DNA from: Clostridium sp. MD294
GTDB lineage: Bacteria; Bacillota; Clostridia; Lachnospirales; Anaerotignaceae
Direction: 5' to 3'
Assembly (NCBI RefSeq): GCF_000364165.2
Contig: NZ_CP097810.1
Coordinates: forward strand, 1,924,130-1,988,129
DNA length: 64,000 bases
The notes under the pieces were generated by a model. It had not been told where the DNA came from and made no database searches. It saw only the letters and a list, made by a program, of their open reading frames with translations. Shown piece by piece: positions 50,070 through 57,755 of this stretch. The position numbers were made by a program, and so were the translations under genes. Within the stretch, counting starts at the first letter, position 1. Every line of letters starts with the position of its first letter.

Positions 50070-50351
50070 ATGGAACGTATATTGACTTTTTGCAAAAAAA
50101 TAATTGATGAAACAGGTCAAGAGCATCTTTTGTATTATTGGCTATTAAAAAAGAAAACAAAGGGAACAGAAGATGCTATTTATGGTATAGAAATTACAAA
50201 ATATAAACAAGAACAACTTATTGAAAAAGAACAAATTGCAAGTTTATCTACATCAGAAAGTCGTGTTGTGGAACTGATACAAAAAATGGCACGAGGAAAT
50301 GTAACACCTATGACATTGCTTCCCCTCGCAGATGATTTTCTATCTGCATAA
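50070..50351 (+). CDS. DUF6514-like small protein
   Basis: 93 residues from ATG 50070 (AAAGGAGA at 50057-50064); the longer frame from 49998 lacks a ribosome site. The pattern LLYYWLLKKKTKGTEDAIYGIEITKY and a C-terminal half with SLSTSESRVVELIQKMARGNVTPMTLLPLADDFL (read as VVELIQKMARGNVTP and LADDFL) resembles the small DUF6514 proteins of Clostridia, whose function is unknown. It is a single-gene unit ending in a perfect terminator at 50370. Confidence 0.75.
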   Translation: MERILTFCKKIIDETGQEHLLYYWLLKKKTKGTEDAIYGIEITKYKQEQLIEKEQIASLSTSESRVVELIQKMARGNVTPMTLLPLADDFLSA

Positions 50352-50369
50352 AACACATACATACACACA

Positions 50370-50399
50370 GCAAAAAACCGCCTCTAAAAAGGCGGTTTT
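50370..50399 (+). terminator. Terminator before glnN
   Basis: AAAAAACCGCCT, loop CTAAAA, AGGCGGTTTTTT: a perfect 12-pair stem ending in T's. Confidence 0.95.
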
Positions 50400-50415
50400 T
50401 TGTTACATATTAGTA

Positions 50416-50444
50416 TTGTATTTTTATGTTAATATCTGTAAAAT
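50416..50444 (+). promoter_or_regulatory. Promoter of the type III glutamine synthetase gene
   Basis: TTGTAT (50416-50421), 17 bases, TAAAAT (50439-50444). Predicted start near 50451, a few bases before a perfect palindrome at 50458. Confidence 0.65.
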
Positions 50445-50457
50445 AGATAAAGTCAAA

Positions 50458-50481
50458 TATATAAGTAATTTTACTTATATA
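50458..50481. promoter_or_regulatory. Perfect 24-base palindrome upstream of glnN
   Basis: TATATAAGTAA-TT-TTACTTATATA, 11-base arms, located just after the predicted transcription start and 33 bases before the ATG. It could be a repressor operator or a 5' mRNA hairpin. It does not match the Bacillus GlnR box. Confidence 0.6.
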
Positions 50482-50514
50482 AGACAATATAAAAGCCGGG
50501 GAGGATGAAGATAT

Positions 50515-52620
50515 ATGCAGGAAAAAATTTCTATAGTAGAGCTTTATGGTACAAATGTATTCAATGATGCACAAATGAGAGAACACTTACCTAAAAGAAT
50601 TTATACAGAGCTGCAGCATACTATTGAAGAAGGTGCAGAATTAAATGCTTCTGTTGCAGAAGTAGTAGCAAATGCTATGAAAGACTGGGCGATGGAAAGA
50701 GGAGCAACTCATTTTACACATTGGTTTCAGCCTATGACAGGTATTACAGCAGAAAAGCATGACTCTTTTTTAACAGTAAATAATGGAAAGGCAATTACAG
50801 AATTTTCTGGAAAAGAGTTAATAAAAGGAGAGTCTGATGCTTCTTCTTTCCCTTCTGGAGGATTAAGAGCAACATTTGAAGCAAGAGGTTATACAGCATG
50901 GGATTGTACTTCTCCTGCATTTTTAAGAGAGGACTCTGCGGGTGTAACACTTTGTATTCCAACGGCATTTTGTTCTTACACAGGGGAGGCATTAGACAAA
51001 AAAACACCTTTGCTTCGTTCTGTAGAAGCAATTAACAAACAAGCTTTAAGAGTATTACGTCTTTTCGGAAATACGACTTCTAAAAAAATCAATATTTATG
51101 CGGGAGCAGAACAAGAATATTTTTTAATAGATAGAGAATTATATAAAAAAAGAAAAGATTTAATATTTACAGGAAGAACATTGTTTGGTGCAGCTCCTCC
51201 AAAAGGACAAGAATTAGATGACCATTATTTTGGTAGTATTAAAGAAAGAATTGCAAAATTTATGAATGAATTAAATATTGAACTATGGAAAATGGGTGTT
51301 TCCGCAAAAACACAGCACAATGAAGTTGCACCAGCACAGCATGAGCTAGCTTTAATTTATGATACTTGCAATATTGCTACTGACCACAATCAGCTTGTTA
51401 TGAAATCAATGAAAAGAATTGCAAGTCATCATGGTCTTGCTTGTTTGTTACATGAAAAACCATTTGCAGGGGTAAATGGAAGTGGAAAGCATAATAACTG
51501 GTCTATAGGTACAGATGATGGACAAAATTTATTAGACCCTGGTAAAACACCTCATGAAAATGCACAATTTTTATTGTTTTTAGTAGCTATAATTAAAGCG
51601 GTTGATTTGCACGCAGCATTAATTCGTCATTCTGCTTCTAATCCAGGAAATGACCATAGATTAGGTGCAGGAGAAGCTCCTCCAGCGATTGTTTCTATAT
51701 TTTTAGGCGACCAGTTAACAGATATTTTTGAGCAAATAGAACATGGAGAAGCAACTTCTAGTATACAAGGGGGCAAAATGAAAGTTGGTGTAAATACATT
51801 ACCTATACTTAAAAAAGATGCTACTGATAGAAATAGAACATCTCCTTTTGCTTTTACAGGGAATAAATTTGAGTTTCGTATGGTGCCATCTTCTGGTTCT
51901 ATTTCTGGCCCTAATTTTATATTAAATACAGTAGTGGCAGACGTTTTGAAAGAATTTGCTGATATATTGGAAAAGGCGGAAGATTTTACAGCAACAGTAC
52001 ATGATTTAATTCATAAAACATATGTAGAACATAAAAGAGTGATATTTAATGGTAATGGATATTCTGAAGAATGGATTGAAGAAGCAGAAAAAAGAGGATT
52101 ACCTAATTTGCCTACAATGGTAGATGCAATTCCAGCACTAACATACGATACTACAGTAGAAACATTTGAACGTCATAAAGTATTAAGCCGTTTAGAATTG
52201 CAATCTCGAGCAGAAATACATTATGAGTCCTATATCAAACAAATAAATATTGAAGCAAAAACAATGATAGATATTGCATCAAAACAAATATTGCCAGTAA
52301 TTGTAAAGTATAAAAGTAGTATAGCACAGTCTTTAAGTGCTGTAAAAGAAGTAGAAGGCGATATTAGTATAGAAGAACAATTATTATGTGATATTACAGA
52401 AAATATAAAGTTATTTTATAAAAATTTAAAAATATTAGAACAAGAAACGGAAAAAGCACATCATTTACAATGTTCTAATCAAGAACAGGCTATATTTTAT
52501 CGTGACCATGTAGCCAAAGCAATGGAAGAATTAAGAAAGCCAGCAGACAAGTTAGAGATGCTTGTAGATGAAGATATTTGGCCATTTCCAACTTATGGTG
52601 AACTTTTATTCAATATATAA
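50515..52620 (+). CDS. glnN: Glutamine synthetase type III
   Basis: 701 residues from ATG 50515 (GGGGAGGATGAAG upstream). The size alone separates it from GSI and GSII (about 450 and 370). Family features: [23 protein letters not shown] at residue 50, then [44 protein letters not shown] (parts), the [13 protein letters not shown] metal site, [30 protein letters not shown] and [15 protein letters not shown]. It forms dodecamers and assimilates ammonium with ATP and glutamate. Its leader holds a promoter and a 24-base palindrome. A terminator follows at 52730. Confidence 0.96.
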   Translation: MQEKISIVELYGTNVFNDAQMREHLPKRIYTELQHTIEEGAELNASVAEVVANAMKDWAMERGATHFTHWFQPMTGITAEKHDSFLTVNNGKAITEFSGKELIKGESDASSFPSGGLRATFEARGYTAWDCTSPAFLREDSAGVTLCIPTAFCSYTGEALDKKTPLLRSVEAINKQALRVLRLFGNTTSKKINIYAGAEQEYFLIDRELYKKRKDLIFTGRTLFGAAPPKGQELDDHYFGSIKERIAKFMNELNIELWKMGVSAKTQHNEVAPAQHELALIYDTCNIATDHNQLVMKSMKRIASHHGLACLLHEKPFAGVNGSGKHNNWSIGTDDGQNLLDPGKTPHENAQFLLFLVAIIKAVDLHAALIRHSASNPGNDHRLGAGEAPPAIVSIFLGDQLTDIFEQIEHGEATSSIQGGKMKVGVNTLPILKKDATDRNRTSPFAFTGNKFEFRMVPSSGSISGPNFILNTVVADVLKEFADILEKAEDFTATVHDLIHKTYVEHKRVIFNGNGYSEEWIEEAEKRGLPNLPTMVDAIPALTYDTTVETFERHKVLSRLELQSRAEIHYESYIKQINIEAKTMIDIASKQILPVIVKYKSSIAQSLSAVKEVEGDISIEEQLLCDITENIKLFYKNLKILEQETEKAHHLQCSNQEQAIFYRDHVAKAMEELRKPADKLEMLVDEDIWPFPTYGELLFNI

Positions 52621-52687
52621 TAGGTTTTAAAATAATAAAAAATATGTAGAATATAAATAAAAATATGTTATAAAAATAAAATAAAGA

Positions 52688-52714
52688 TATTATTGTTGTT
52701 AGACAACAATAATA
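52688..52714 (+). other. Perfect hairpin upstream of the glnN terminator
   Basis: TATTATTGTTGT, loop TAG, ACAACAATAATA: 12 perfect pairs with a three-base loop, with A-rich DNA on both sides. It lacks a T-run and may stabilise or process the glnN 3' end. Confidence 0.5.
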
Positions 52715-52729
52715 AAAATAAAAAGTAAG

Positions 52730-52776
52730 ACAGTTATTTCTTAGTGTATACAAGCCATGAAATAACTGTTTTTTTA
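52730..52776 (+). terminator. Terminator of glnN
   Basis: ACAGTTATTTC (52730-52740) and GAAATAACTGT (52759-52769) form 11 perfect pairs, followed by seven T's. Confidence 0.9.
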
Positions 52777-52971
52777 TTAACAAACACTGTAATGCAATAA
52801 TATAAAAAAAGAACAAGCTTGTCAAACAATAAAAGGCTATTTTTGGCAAAATTCTAATAAAATACACAAAAATATACAAATAATATAATAAAAATAAATC
52901 ATAAGTTATAATATATGATTATAAATGTTTTGTATTTTTTTAAAAAAAACAAAAAAATATTATAAAAATTA

Positions 52972-53000
52972 TTGCATTATTGTGCAAGTTGAGTTATAAT
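52972..53000 (+). promoter_or_regulatory. Promoter of the 2-oxoacid:ferredoxin oxidoreductase operon
   Basis: TTGCAT (52972-52977), 17 bases, TATAAT (52995-53000). TTGC...GCAA in the -35/spacer (52972-52987) forms a small dyad that may be an operator. Start near 53007. Confidence 0.8.
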
Positions 53001-53162
53001 ACAAACAGAAACAAGAAATTATATAAAAATGTATTAAAATAGATACAGTAATTGATTTTTATATTATGCAAGTTTGATAAGTAAAAGTGTATGAATGTAC
53101 AATTTTTACAAAAGTATAAAAATCATTTTTTATTGAAATAGTATAATTAGGAGGTAGTATTT

Positions 53163-53843
53163 ATGGTATACAATGATAAAAGAGTAACCATAATTACAGG
53201 GCATTATGGCAGTGGCAAAACAGAATTTGCTGTAAATTATGCTATGAAATTAAGTGAGATTTCTCCCAAAGTCACCCTAGGTGATTTGGATATTGTAAAT
53301 GTATATTTTCGTTCCAGAGAGAGAAAAAAACAATTAGAAGAAATGGGTATTCATGTAATTTCTTCTAACTTGGAAGGAGATAGTGTAGATATTCCTGCAG
53401 TTGCAGCAATCGCATCTCCTGTAAGAGATAAATCAACAAAATATGTTGTTGATTTAGGTGGCAATGATGTAGGTACAATGGTACTTGGTAGATTAAAACC
53501 TCTCTTGGATAGTGCAGAAACAGATTTCCTTATGGTGGTTAATGTAAATAGACCAGATACCTCGTCCCCAGAAGGTATTTTAAGGGAAATGAAAAGCATT
53601 GAAGATGCTTCTGGCTTGCAAATAACGGGATTTATAAATAATACAAATCTTATCCGTGAAACAACAGCAGAAGATATTACAATGGGAGATAAAATACTCA
53701 AAGAAGCTAGTAAGCTTTCTGGAGTACCGATCAAATATACAACCTATGTGGAAGAAGTTATAAAAGATACAAAGAATTTACCTGATGATTTAGGTGGAAA
53801 GCTTTTTCCTCTGAAGTTTTATATGAGAAAAGATTGGATGTAG
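53163..53843 (+). CDS. P-loop ATPase (MinD/CobQ-like) linked to the oxidoreductase operon
   Basis: 226 residues from ATG 53163 (TAGGAGGT upstream). It has a deviant-free Walker A GHYGSGKTEFA at residues 13-23, then KVTLGDLDIVNVYFRSRE (the D-x-D-x-x-x-x-Y-F-R box of SIMIBI ATPases), VVDLGGNDVG and INNTNL. It belongs to the CobQ/CobB/MinD/ParA nucleotide-binding group. Because it starts the operon for ferredoxin, alpha, beta and gamma subunits, a role in loading or regulating the Fe-S/TPP enzyme is likely but unproven. Confidence 0.8.
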   Translation: MVYNDKRVTIITGHYGSGKTEFAVNYAMKLSEISPKVTLGDLDIVNVYFRSRERKKQLEEMGIHVISSNLEGDSVDIPAVAAIASPVRDKSTKYVVDLGGNDVGTMVLGRLKPLLDSAETDFLMVVNVNRPDTSSPEGILREMKSIEDASGLQITGFINNTNLIRETTAEDITMGDKILKEASKLSGVPIKYTTYVEEVIKDTKNLPDDLGGKLFPLKFYMRKDWM

Positions 53844-53869
53844 GCAAAAATAATGGAGGTGTATCAAAA

Positions 53870-54085
53870 ATGGCAAAAGGTAAAGTAACGATTGACGAGA
53901 ACTACTGTAAGGGCTGTGAATTGTGTGTTTCTGTTTGTCCAAAAAAAGTACTCAAATTATCAGAAACAAGAATTAATGAAGCAGGTTATAACCCAGCAGA
54001 AGTAGTAAATGATGACTGTATCGCTTGTACGAGTTGTGCAAGAATGTGTCCAGACTCAGCGATTACAGTGGAAAAAATAGATTAA
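53870..54085 (+). CDS. 2-oxoacid:ferredoxin oxidoreductase delta subunit (2[4Fe-4S] ferredoxin)
   Basis: 71 residues from ATG 53870 (GGAGGTG upstream). Two cluster motifs: C13-x2-C16-x2-C19-x3-CP in YCKGCELCVSVCP and C50-x2-C53-x2-C56-x3-CP in DCIACTSCARMCP. It carries electrons from the TPP site to free ferredoxin. It is a separate short gene, as in the four-subunit VOR/KOR enzymes of Clostridia and archaea, and is followed by alpha 17 bases later. Confidence 0.93.
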   Translation: MAKGKVTIDENYCKGCELCVSVCPKKVLKLSETRINEAGYNPAEVVNDDCIACTSCARMCPDSAITVEKID

Positions 54086-54102
54086 GGGAGGAGGATTTTA
54101 AT

Positions 54103-55158
54103 ATGGCAAAGGTATTGATGAAAGGCAATGAAGCGATTGGAAAGGCGGCTATCGAAGCAGGTTGTAAATTCTTTTTTGGCTATCCTATTACACCACAAAG
54201 TGAATTGCCAGAGTATTTATCTGATGAATTACCAAAAGTAGGTGGTACTTTCGTTCAGGCAGAAAGTGAATTAGCAGCAATTAATATGGTATATGGTGCA
54301 GCAGCAGCAGGTGCGAGAGTATTAACAAGTTCCTCTTCTCCAGGACTCGCTTTAAAACAAGAAGGTATTGGTTATATTACAAATGCTGATTTGCCAGCAG
54401 TTATTGTAAATATGATGCGTGGAGGCCCAGGTCTTGGTACAATTCAACCAGGTCAAGCAGACTATCATATGTGTGTAAAAGGTGGTTCTAATGGTGACTA
54501 TCATAATATCGTTTTAGCACCGGCTTCTGTACAAGAAGCAGTAGATATGGTTATGAATGCTTTCGATTTAGCTGATTTTTATAGAACTCCAGTTATTATT
54601 CTTTCTGATGGTTTGATTGGTCAAATGATGGAACCAGTTGAATTTAATTATTCTCCTATAAAATCTTTACCTTCAAAAGATGCTTGGGCATTAAAAGGTA
54701 AAGGTACAGGCGAAAAACACATGATTGTAAACTTAAACATGGACGCTGAAGACTGCGAAAATCACAATATTGCATTACAGAAAAAATATGATGTTATCGA
54801 AAAAGATGAGCAATCTTGGGAAGAATATTGCATGGACGATGCAGAATATGCTTTCGTTTCCTATGGTACTTCTTCCAGAATTGTAAAATCTTCTGTGGAT
54901 ACATTAAGAGCAGCAGGTTATAAAGTTGGTTTAATTCGTCCAAAAACATTATATCCATTCCCAGTAAACGCATTTAAAAGAGAAAGCATTAAGAAATATC
55001 TTGATGTTGAAATGAGCATGGGACAAATGGCAGATGATGTAAAACTTGCTTGTAATGATGTAGATAAAGTTGTATTCTATGGCAGAACTGGTGGTATTAT
55101 ATTGACACCAGAAGAAGTTGTTGAATTTGGTAAGTCTGTAATGGGAGGTGACAAATAA
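54103..55158 (+). CDS. vorB: 2-oxoacid:ferredoxin oxidoreductase alpha subunit (VorB/KorA type)
   Basis: 351 residues from ATG 54103 (GGGAGGAGG upstream); the frame open from 54025 overlaps the delta gene. LMKGNEAIGKAAIEAGCKFFFGYPITPQSEL at the start (GYPITPxSE), then VQAESELAAINMVYGAAAAGAR, SSSPGLALKQEGIGY and NMMRGGPGLGTIQPGQADY are the alpha-subunit pyrimidine-domain marks. The enzyme oxidises branched-chain 2-oxoacids or 2-oxoglutarate to acyl-CoA, reducing ferredoxin. The substrate cannot be told apart from sequence here. Confidence 0.92.
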   Translation: MAKVLMKGNEAIGKAAIEAGCKFFFGYPITPQSELPEYLSDELPKVGGTFVQAESELAAINMVYGAAAAGARVLTSSSSPGLALKQEGIGYITNADLPAVIVNMMRGGPGLGTIQPGQADYHMCVKGGSNGDYHNIVLAPASVQEAVDMVMNAFDLADFYRTPVIILSDGLIGQMMEPVEFNYSPIKSLPSKDAWALKGKGTGEKHMIVNLNMDAEDCENHNIALQKKYDVIEKDEQSWEEYCMDDAEYAFVSYGTSSRIVKSSVDTLRAAGYKVGLIRPKTLYPFPVNAFKRESIKKYLDVEMSMGQMADDVKLACNDVDKVVFYGRTGGIILTPEEVVEFGKSVMGGDK

Positions 55159-55907
55159 TGTCAGTCGTATATGAAAAATCTAAAGCTTTAACAGATGTGA
55201 AATTACATTATTGCCCTGGCTGTGCTCATGGTATAGTACATAAATTACTGGCAGAATGTTTGGAAGAAATGGGTGAAACAGGAAACGCTATTGCTTGTGT
55301 ACCTGTAGGTTGTGCTGTTATGGCAAATAAATATTTTAACTTTGATGCAATTCAATGTGCCCATGGTAGAGCTCCTGCTACTGCAACTGGTATTAAAAGA
55401 GTAGACCCTAGCAAAATAGTAATTACATATCAAGGTGATGGTGACTTAGCTTCCATCGGTACTTGTGAAATTGTTCATGCAGCAGCTAGAGGTGAAAAAG
55501 TTACAACTATTTTCATCAATAACGGTATTTATGGTATGACAGGTGGTCAGATGGCTCCTACAACATTACCAGGCATGAAAGCAACAACAGCAAAAAAAGG
55601 TAGAGATGTAAATGTACAGGGTAACCCTATTAGAGTAAGTGAAATGCTTGCAACATTAGATGGTCCTGCTTATATAGAAAGAGTTAGTGTAACAACACCT
55701 GGACAGGTAGCACAAACTAAAAAAGCAATTATGAAAGCATTAAAAGTACAAAAAGAAGGTCTTGGCTTTGGATTTGTAGAAGTTGTTTCAAGCTGTCCTA
55801 CAAACTGGGGATTAACACCAGTAAAAGCAATGGAATATGTTAAAGAAAAAATGATTCCTTACTATCCTCTTGGCGTATTTAAGGATCTTACAGGGGAGGG
55901 AAAATAA
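55158..55907 (+). CDS. vorA: 2-oxoacid:ferredoxin oxidoreductase beta subunit (TPP-binding)
   Basis: 249 residues starting in a TAATG overlap. YCPGCAHGIVHKLLAECLEE is the CxGC start of beta subunits, and GDGDLASIGTCEIVHAAARGEKVTTIFINNGIYGMTGGQMAPTT (read as GDGD...N...GMTGGQ) is the TPP/Mg site. The P-T-N-W-G near the end is typical. The beta subunit forms the active site with alpha. Length matches VOR/KOR beta. Confidence 0.93.
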   Translation: MSVVYEKSKALTDVKLHYCPGCAHGIVHKLLAECLEEMGETGNAIACVPVGCAVMANKYFNFDAIQCAHGRAPATATGIKRVDPSKIVITYQGDGDLASIGTCEIVHAAARGEKVTTIFINNGIYGMTGGQMAPTTLPGMKATTAKKGRDVNVQGNPIRVSEMLATLDGPAYIERVSVTTPGQVAQTKKAIMKALKVQKEGLGFGFVEVVSSCPTNWGLTPVKAMEYVKEKMIPYYPLGVFKDLTGEGK

Positions 55908-55908
55908 T

Positions 55909-56460
55909 ATGAGTACACAAAGAGTATGTTGTGCAGGTTTCGGTGGTCAAGGTGTTTTAAGTATGGGCAAATTACTTGCTTATGCTGGCATGCTTGAGGG
56001 AAAAGAAGTTTCATGGTGTCCTTCTTACGGTCCTGAGATGCGTGGTGGTACAGCAAACTGCTCCATCGTTGTATCTGATGAACCAGTAGGTTCTCCAGTG
56101 ATTACAGCAGGTGCTACAGCTTCTATCGTTATGAACCAACCATCTTATGACAAATTTGTGGAAATCGTTGGTGCAGGTGGAACAATTATATTAAATTCCA
56201 GTTTGATAGAATCAAAAGTAGAACGTACAGATGTAAAAGCATTTTATGTTCCAGCAAATGAAATCGCAAAAGATTTAGGCAATCCTAAATTAGCAAATAT
56301 TATTTTATTAGGTGCTTTGTTAGAAGTTGATAAAACAGTATCAGAACAAGCTATTTTAGACGCATTTACAAAAGTATTTGGCGAAAATAAAGCAAAATTT
56401 ATTCCTATCAATAAAGAAGCACTTGCAAAAGGTGCTGAATATGTAAGAAATCAGCAATAA
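55909..56460 (+). CDS. 2-oxoacid:ferredoxin oxidoreductase gamma subunit
   Basis: 183 residues from ATG 55909 (GGGGAGGG upstream). CCAGFGGQGVLSMGKLLAYAGMLEGKEVSWCPSYGPEMRGGTANCSIVVS (GFGGQGV, PSYGPEMRGG) and NIILLGALLE are the signature of gamma subunits, which carry a domain of the CoA/2-oxoacid binding unit. It closes the P-loop-delta-alpha-beta-gamma operon; a clear terminator follows at 56494. Confidence 0.93.
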   Translation: MSTQRVCCAGFGGQGVLSMGKLLAYAGMLEGKEVSWCPSYGPEMRGGTANCSIVVSDEPVGSPVITAGATASIVMNQPSYDKFVEIVGAGGTIILNSSLIESKVERTDVKAFYVPANEIAKDLGNPKLANIILLGALLEVDKTVSEQAILDAFTKVFGENKAKFIPINKEALAKGAEYVRNQQ

Positions 56461-56493
56461 AATATAGAAATCCTTTTATCAAAACCGACTTTG

Positions 56494-56523
56494 AACTGCC
56501 ACAGATAATTGTGGCAGTTTTTC
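56494..56523 (+). terminator. Terminator of the oxidoreductase operon
   Basis: AACTGCCACA, loop GATAAT, TGTGGCAGTT: 10 perfect pairs followed by TTTC. Confidence 0.9.
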
Positions 56524-56569
56524 TATTTTATAAAAAAAGAGAAATAAATAAAACAAAATAAACTATATA

Positions 56570-56598
56570 TTGTATATTTTTAAAGAAAACGGTATACT
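56570..56598 (+). promoter_or_regulatory. Promoter of the acyltransferase gene
   Basis: TTGTAT (56570-56575), 17 bases, TATACT (56593-56598); start near 56605, about 70 bases before the gene. Confidence 0.62.
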
Positions 56599-56672
56599 GA
56601 ATAATATTGACGAAGTATTTTGGAAATATAAATAAATTTTTATAGCAAATTAGGTATGAAAGAGGGATTTTT

Positions 56673-57707
56673 TTGGAAAAAAAGCAAAAATTAACAGAAC
56701 TATTTTTGTTAACATCATTTTTATGTTGCTTTGTGGTGTTAATACATACATCTTCAGAGGGAGTAACAAAATTAATAATAGGAAGTTGGCAACATAAAGT
56801 GTTTTTTATGTTTAATAAAGCACTTTCTTTTGTAGTACCAGGATTTGTATTTTTAAGTGGATTAAAATTAACATATTCTTATAAACAAAAGCCTTTTCAT
56901 TTTCTCTATTTTATGAAAAAAAGATTTTTAAAAATATTAATTCCTTATATTTTTTGGTATATAATTTACTATAGATTTTTAACATCGCTTGAATTTATGA
57001 CAGAAAAAACAATACAACAACATATTTTTAGTTTTATAATGGGGGATTTAATATCACCATTTTATTTTGTGACAATCATTTTTCAATTTTATTTATTATT
57101 TGGTATATTTTTGTATTTTGTAAGAAAATATAAATTAATATATGTTATTATAGTTTCTACAATTATACAATATGTTTATTTGAAGTATATTTATGTTCCA
57201 TATGATGACAGGTTTTTTATGACATATTTTATTTATTTTGTATTGGGTTGTAGTATGGCAGAAAATTTAGAATTCTTTAAAAATAAAATACAAAAATATA
57301 ACATTTTAATTTATGTATTTTTTCTTTTTTTTGTCTATTGGCATATTACACATTCTTATGCTTCAACTATAGAAGGAATTATTTACAGAAATTGGAGAAT
57401 TTTTACTTGTTTATTTTCTATTAGTGGTATATTTGCATTTTACCATATTTCATATGTTATTACACAAAAAGCTTCAAAATGGTTTCTTTCCATTTTTAAA
57501 GCAATAGATGCAAGTAGTTTTTATATTTTTTTAGGGCATTGTTATGTATTATATTCTTGTAATGAACATTGGTTTAAAGTAGGTATACATTCCATATTTT
57601 ATAAATTTATATTAAACTCTATCATTGTATTTTTCTTTTCTTTTTTTGTATCATTTCTATATGTTTTATGTAAAAAGAAATGGTATTCCATATATAAAAA
57701 AGTATGA
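56673..57707 (+). CDS. Membrane acyltransferase, Acyl_transf_3 (OafA/WecH-like) family
   Basis: 344 residues from TTG 56673 after AGAGGGA. About ten membrane segments are visible. The N-terminal helix carries FLCCFVVLIHTSS, with the catalytic-type His of this family in V-L-I-H, then FVVPGFVFLSGLKLTYSY (the F-F-x-S-G box) and RFLKILIPYIFWYI (the R-x-x-x-x-x-P-Y/F box). These integral membrane enzymes acylate surface sugars or lipids. The acceptor is unknown. The sequence is very Phe/Tyr/Ile-rich and its codon use is extreme AT. Confidence 0.85.
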   Translation: MEKKQKLTELFLLTSFLCCFVVLIHTSSEGVTKLIIGSWQHKVFFMFNKALSFVVPGFVFLSGLKLTYSYKQKPFHFLYFMKKRFLKILIPYIFWYIIYYRFLTSLEFMTEKTIQQHIFSFIMGDLISPFYFVTIIFQFYLLFGIFLYFVRKYKLIYVIIVSTIIQYVYLKYIYVPYDDRFFMTYFIYFVLGCSMAENLEFFKNKIQKYNILIYVFFLFFVYWHITHSYASTIEGIIYRNWRIFTCLFSISGIFAFYHISYVITQKASKWFLSIFKAIDASSFYIFLGHCYVLYSCNEHWFKVGIHSIFYKFILNSIIVFFFSFFVSFLYVLCKKKWYSIYKKV

Positions 57708-57713
57708 TATAAT
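57686..57713 (+). promoter_or_regulatory. Promoter of the zapA-U32-ftsW cluster
   Basis: Extended -10 TGATATAAT with TATAAT at 57708-57713 and a weak -35 TTCCAT (57686-57691), spacer 16. It lies at the very end of the acyltransferase gene. Confidence 0.55.
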
Positions 57714-57755
57714 GAAATGTAATAAGTCCATAAAAGGATTTTAGGAGGGGTTTTT

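Larger units (their letters stand above)
52621..53162. other. 542-base intergenic region between glnN and the 2-oxoacid oxidoreductase cluster
   Basis: No gene is seen. It holds a 12-pair hairpin (52688-52714), the glnN terminator (52730-52776), about 190 bases of extreme AT content without visible signal, a strong promoter (52972-53000) and a roughly 155-base leader of the next operon. Confidence 0.7.
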
